A DNA stretch of 64,000 bases from Corticium candelabrum (lineage: Eukaryota; Porifera; Homoscleromorpha; Homosclerophorida; Plakinidae). A program made the position numbers and the translations under genes. The DNA lies in NCBI RefSeq assembly GCF_963422355.1, contig NC_085099.1:4181820-4245819 (forward strand), in the 5' to 3' direction. Positions 59,980 to 64,000 of this stretch are shown here, piece after piece (the stretch's first letter is position 1; every line of letters begins with the position of its first letter). The notes beneath the pieces are model-generated. The model had not been told where the DNA came from. It was given only the letters and a program-made list of their open reading frames with translations, and made no database searches.

Positions 59980-62900
59980 CAGTAGCGTAGCTCAAGAGGT
60001 TTCCAGGGGGTCTGGAAACCCCCCAAGCAACAGCCGTCTAATATCAACTCATTGTCTTACGTCACACCTTCTCCCGTACAGTTTTTGATATAGATTCGGC
60101 AGTGATTCCTGTGGTGTACTGTACACCCTACATACGCTCCGTGACCGGCAGGGACGTCAAGGCACGCCTAACGCGCGCTAGTGTTCCAACTTTGCACGTG
60201 GCGGGCACCTTTCCTAGTCTCCTGACACGTGAAGAGAGGGAATTTCCGAAAGTGACTGTGGACAATGAAGAGGCGTTCTAAAGACCAACTGACCATCAGT
60301 GCTCTCTTTGAAGCTGCTAGAAAGAGATCTCGAGGCGGGGACCCCACTCAAGAGAGTGTAGATTCTGAGCGGGCATCGTCGCATTCCATCAATTTGGAAC
60401 TGAACCCAATGACAAGTGAAGCATATGAAACTGCAGACCTCAGTATAGAAGTCACTGGATCTGGTGGCAGCGGGGATCATGTAAGCGATCGTGTTGAAGT
60501 GCTTGCATTTGTCAATGGGGATGAACGTGATCCTGCTGAAGCCTGCAGAGCGATTAGTGAGTGTACTGCAGTCGGCGGCTGTACAGTAATAAATAGTGTA
60601 TCGTATGATGTCGTAGGAAACGATGTTGGAGAACTGGTAGATCCAAACAAACTGCAGGATGATACAAAGCTCTCCTTGCTGTTGGGTCATTTTGTTCCAG
60701 ACAGCCACTTTCCGTTTCCTCCTCGGCAAGAGAAGAAGAGTGGGCGAGATACCAAGCGCTATTTTCAATTACAATGGCTTGAAAAGTATAACTGGCTAGT
60801 TTATTCTCCAAGCCAAAATGGTGGATATTGTCTACCTTGTGCACTTTTCAGCACTGATCAATCAACAGGCCAGCTCTGCAAACAAGCAATGGTAAAGTTC
60901 ACCAAAGCGTCTGAGACCCTTAGAAAGCATGACCAACAGGAATGTCATAAGGTCTGCTGTACCAGGGCCAGCCATTTCATTGCAACCAGGAGACATGGTC
61001 AGGCAAATATTCTTCAGCTTGTCGTAGACCAAGGGAGTAAGCAAAAACAGGAAAATATAGCCAAGCTTTGTGCCTTGATCAAGACTGTAGAGTTTTGTGG
61101 ACGCCAGAACATTTCTTTGCGTGGCCACAGAGAGAAAGGATTTACTTGGGACCCCAACGAACAGTTAGCATGTAATCCTGGAAACTTTCTAGCTCTATTG
61201 CGTTTTCGTGTGGACGCAGGTGATGAACACTTGTTGAGGGACTTCCATATGTCTCAGTCTGCTCGAGGACTACGTGCGTCTTACCTGAGCCCAACAATAC
61301 AGAACGAGTTGATTGAGTGCTGTGGGAAGGTTATACAAGAAGACATATTGAGAGATGTCAGAAAAGCACCATTTTTCTCAGTGTGTGCAGACGAATCTGC
61401 TGATGCCAGCAACCAAGAACAGTTGCCCCTGGTTCTTCGTTTCGTCGATGAGTCTGGACTCATTCGTGAAGAGTTGGCTGAATTTCTCTGTTGCTCTGAT
61501 GGCACCACCGGGCTAGCTTTAGCTAATCTGCTACTGACCACAATGACGGAAATGGGCTTGCAGCCAAAAGAGAAGCTTCGTGGACAAGGCTACGACGGTG
61601 CAGGGAATATGGCTGGACCTTTGCAGGGTTGTGCAAGCAGAGTAACTGCAGAATGCCCAAAAGCGCTGTACCTCCATTGCAGTGCACATTGTCTCAACCT
61701 GTGTATAATAAGGCTAAGCAAACTGCCTTTCATCCAGTCTATGTGGTCATCATTGTTAGACGTCAACATCTTTTTCAAATATTCACCAAAGCGTGCTCAT
61801 GCTATGGCTGAGATAGTTCATGAATGGCGTCAAGGAGAGGGTGGCGACTCAAAGAAAAAGTTGGTTGATTTGTGCAAAACAAGGTGGGTAGCGCGACATG
61901 AAGCCCTTGTCGTGTTTGCTGAGCTTTATCCAGCTGTTTTAACGACGTTGGAGACAATCAGCAGAAACAGGGGTGGAACAGTTACATGGAACGCTACTAG
62001 CTGCTCCTCTGCTACATCTCTCCACAATAACCTAACCCAGTTCCGATTTCTTGCAACATTTGTGATAACATCAAAATTGATGGCTGCAATTCAAAGCCTA
62101 ACATCAAGTCTCCAAGAGAAAGCCACAGATGTCGCAAAGGCTTACAAACACGTCGCTAGAGTCATCTCCGTTCTTCAAGATATGCGGGACAACATCAACG
62201 ACAGGCATGGTGAATGGTGGACAGACGTTCAGGCTTTGTGTCTGAAGACTGGAGTGCAAGAGAGTCTCCCAAGATATTGCAGTAGGCAGACGTACCGTGG
62301 GAACATTCCAGCGCAAACGCCAGTTGACTACTATCGCCTGAACGTCAGTATACCGCTACTAGATGACATTATTTCGCAAATGAATATCCGGTTTGGAAAC
62401 CTTCAACAACTAGCTATGAAAGGAATGTCATTTATGCCGACGATTTTGCTACGTGATGCTTCAGCCAAAGCAGATATTCTTGAATTTGGAAAGGCATATC
62501 AAAGTGATTTTCCTACTGCGAGTCCGAACTTGGATGCGCTGTCTGCAGAAATTGACTTGTGGATTGCCATACTGAAATCACTGCCCATTTCAGAGCACCC
62601 CGCTACTGTAGCAGAAGCGTTGCGTTTGGCAATGGGTAATCCACTAATTCCAACTGTGTCGAGGCTATTGCGCCTTGTCTGCACCTGGCCTGTGACGTCC
62701 TGTGAGTGCGAGCGGTCTATAAGTGCTCTCAATCGCGTCAAGACATCTCTCCGGGCATCCATGTCGCAGATCCGATTCAACGGACTTGTCATGCTGCATG
62801 TCCATTACAACAGGAAGTTGTCACACTTGGACGTGATCCGCTTATTTTCTGCCAGGAACCCGAGAAAGATTATTCTCCCAAACTTTGGAGAGCCATACTC

Positions 62901-63098
62901 AGACAGTGAACTAGCTAACACTTTTGTACTGGATACTGATTCACCAGAAGACACGTGGGACACTGAGCTAGACAGCTAAATGACTTAGTTTACAATTTTG
63001 AAGTTGTGTGAAACGTTTATGCTATTATCATATTCACTACAGATATCAAGCTCGTAAGATTTGGAAACCCCTCTGGAAACCCTTGAGCTACGCCCCTG
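59980..63098 (+). mobile_element. Complete hAT-family transposon (3.1 kb) with 5-bp target duplication
   Basis: Terminal inverted repeats: CAGTAGCGTAGCTCAAGAGG at the left; the complement of the right end begins CAGGGGCGTAGCTCAAGGG. Both are followed by G/C-rich TTTCCAG words. ACCAT occurs directly outside both ends (59975-59979 and 63099-63103), a perfect 5-bp duplication. One intact transposase gene fills the interior. It splits an exon of the acyltransferase pseudogene. Confidence 0.92.
60265..62979 (+). CDS. hAT transposase, 904 residues, uninterrupted
   Basis: DNA-binding and cut-and-paste enzyme acting on its own termini in the nucleus. The ATG at 60265 gives MKRRSKDQ, a basic start. 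Order: low-complexity N terminus (about 1-130); TTF-type zinc-finger region around NGGYCLPCALF (about 192-202) with later Cys/His; DUF4371-like core with VCADESAD (first Asp, about 375) and GQGYDGAGNM (second Asp, about 445); helical insertion; and C-terminal hAT dimerisation segment with SCECERSISALNRVK (catalytic Glu, about 813-815) and LPNF at the end. Length and motifs match ZMYM/THAP12-like hAT transposases. No intron is needed. It is a likely source of active enzyme for related elements. Confidence 0.93.
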   Translation: MKRRSKDQLTISALFEAARKRSRGGDPTQESVDSERASSHSINLELNPMTSEAYETADLSIEVTGSGGSGDHVSDRVEVLAFVNGDERDPAEACRAISECTAVGGCTVINSVSYDVVGNDVGELVDPNKLQDDTKLSLLLGHFVPDSHFPFPPRQEKKSGRDTKRYFQLQWLEKYNWLVYSPSQNGGYCLPCALFSTDQSTGQLCKQAMVKFTKASETLRKHDQQECHKVCCTRASHFIATRRHGQANILQLVVDQGSKQKQENIAKLCALIKTVEFCGRQNISLRGHREKGFTWDPNEQLACNPGNFLALLRFRVDAGDEHLLRDFHMSQSARGLRASYLSPTIQNELIECCGKVIQEDILRDVRKAPFFSVCADESADASNQEQLPLVLRFVDESGLIREELAEFLCCSDGTTGLALANLLLTTMTEMGLQPKEKLRGQGYDGAGNMAGPLQGCASRVTAECPKALYLHCSAHCLNLCIIRLSKLPFIQSMWSSLLDVNIFFKYSPKRAHAMAEIVHEWRQGEGGDSKKKLVDLCKTRWVARHEALVVFAELYPAVLTTLETISRNRGGTVTWNATSCSSATSLHNNLTQFRFLATFVITSKLMAAIQSLTSSLQEKATDVAKAYKHVARVISVLQDMRDNINDRHGEWWTDVQALCLKTGVQESLPRYCSRQTYRGNIPAQTPVDYYRLNVSIPLLDDIISQMNIRFGNLQQLAMKGMSFMPTILLRDASAKADILEFGKAYQSDFPTASPNLDALSAEIDLWIAILKSLPISEHPATVAEALRLAMGNPLIPTVSRLLRLVCTWPVTSCECERSISALNRVKTSLRASMSQIRFNGLVMLHVHYNRKLSHLDVIRLFSARNPRKIILPNFGEPYSDSELANTFVLDTDSPEDTWDTELDS

Positions 63099-63573
63099 AC
63101 CATGGAGACATGGAATGTTCTTTGCGCTGTTTTGAGGTGTCAAGCAGTTTGGGAATATTGCGCACCAAAGAAAAAGCAAGCAGCACCTCATAAACCCCAT
63201 TTAGACAAGGAGAAACACATAAACAATAATTACAAAATAACAGTTTGTTAGGCAATTGACAGACACACAGGTAGTACTATAATCAGTAGCAGTAGAAAGA
63301 AACAAAGATATGACCATAGAGAGAGAGAGCAGCAGCCATATCCCAAACTTGCGCATTACCTTCTCCATGCTTAGACTTGAAACCTTCGCCCAGCAATGAG
63401 CTGTCCTCACAACAATCATTTGGAACATTACCACAGCCATTGGTCACCCAAGTCAGTTGATGAAGTGTTTTGTTCACACAGCCACGAGAGTAATCAAAAA
63501 CTGTGGCAACACATACAACCATCCCGATCATACAAGAAAGGGCACTACACATAGAATATGTATGGTCAGTCAT

Positions 63574-64000
63574 TTATAGTCTCTGTTGCTATGCAACTAA
63601 ACATAAAATTAAAACAACATAATTGAATGCATGAAACATAATATGCTTTTGTGAGATTATAATTGTTGCTTGTTCAACAACGCGAATTCTCATTATAAAG
63701 TATGTAAGCTATAATTATTAGAACCTAATTAGTATACTACCAATATAAATGTGGTAACTAATAATGCTGCCATATTGATTATTGAGTACTTATCACATAA
63801 GTTCACTTTGAAGTATTTAATACCAACGCCTCCGTTAATCAGCTACTTATAAGTTTGCCTAAAATTCCTACGATCTACATAGCAATGATGAAGGCCGGCA
63901 GAGTACTCCAGATGTTAGGTGGGCCAGGTCAAGTTCCGCCCACACTATACGTAAAAAAAACTAATTTTATTTAGTCACTTAAACCAATATTTCTGAAAGT
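63574..64000. other. Right edge, no gene recognised
   Basis: AT-rich sequence upstream (on the - strand) of the acyltransferase fragments. An earlier NRF-domain exon could lie beyond the window. Confidence 0.4.

Larger units (their letters stand above)
59642..63573 (-). pseudogene. nrf-6-like membrane acyltransferase (acyltransferase-3 family), broken
   Basis: Fragments in order on the - strand: an exon ending near 63370 with a hydrophobic segment SALSCMIGMVVCVATVFDY (TM1-like); an exon from about 63186 to 63099 reading VLLAFSLVRNIPKLLDT; then, beyond a 3.1-kb transposon, 59979-59903 with LHGNRAISMTWVILG and LYVFFVMVG in two frames; and 59735-59642 with FAFQPMGNAYVSVDSFFFL before a donor. 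These are typical of NRF/acyltransferase-3 proteins such as nose-resistant-to-fluoxetine-6. Besides the insertion, one base seems lost after ILG, and another frame change lies in the TSK segment. The gene would continue below 59642, but no further exon was recognised. Confidence 0.65.

Overview
This is a repeat-rich, AT-leaning nuclear segment of an animal genome. Protein exons are split by short introns with GT..AG ends, and secreted extracellular families dominate: alpha-2-macroglobulin/thioester proteins (TEP), CUB, MAM, EGF and mucin-type WxxW. hAT transposons, a non-LTR retroelement and many dinucleotide microsatellites fill the rest. A marine invertebrate, perhaps a sponge or another early-branching animal, fits best. 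No taxon-specific marker was seen, so this is an inference.

Bases 1-32 kb hold a repeating unit of a TEP gene on the + strand followed by a convergent, single-exon SAM-methyltransferase gene on the - strand. There are three units: TEP-A (35-6562, its 5' part lies outside the window) with a broken methyltransferase; TEP-B (9536-17369, open throughout) with the only intact methyltransferase (18215-19009); and TEP-C (21484-29725, clearly a pseudogene) with a broken methyltransferase. A fourth copy, TEP-D, is inverted (44737 to 32439, - strand). It carries one frameshift and one nonsense codon, and an intron holds a 4.2-kb hAT element. All four keep the GCGEQ thioester motif. They differ at the residue aligned with the catalytic His of the thioester domain: His in A and C, Thr in B, Arg in D.

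Bases 46.4-52.3 kb (- strand) encode a secreted mosaic protein: signal peptide, WxxW, CUB, three MAM, calcium-binding-type EGF, EGF, CUB. Its last recognisable exon ends in the splice phase that TEP-D exon 2 needs, and no signal-peptide exon was found for any TEP copy here. A mosaic-TEP fusion transcript is therefore possible.

Bases 53.6-55.9 kb carry two nearly identical 5'-truncated non-LTR retroelement copies, joined head to tail through a (TAG)n tail. Bases 56-59 kb are mainly microsatellites, a foldback repeat and a relic of the methyltransferase unit. Bases 59.6-63.6 kb are a degraded nrf-6-like acyltransferase gene (- strand) split by an apparently intact hAT element with a perfect 5-bp target duplication and an uninterrupted 904-residue transposase.

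No tRNA, rRNA or CRISPR array was recognised. Exon boundaries were read by eye from splice consensus, phase and comparison between copies. Protein families were assigned from remembered motifs, not from database searches.
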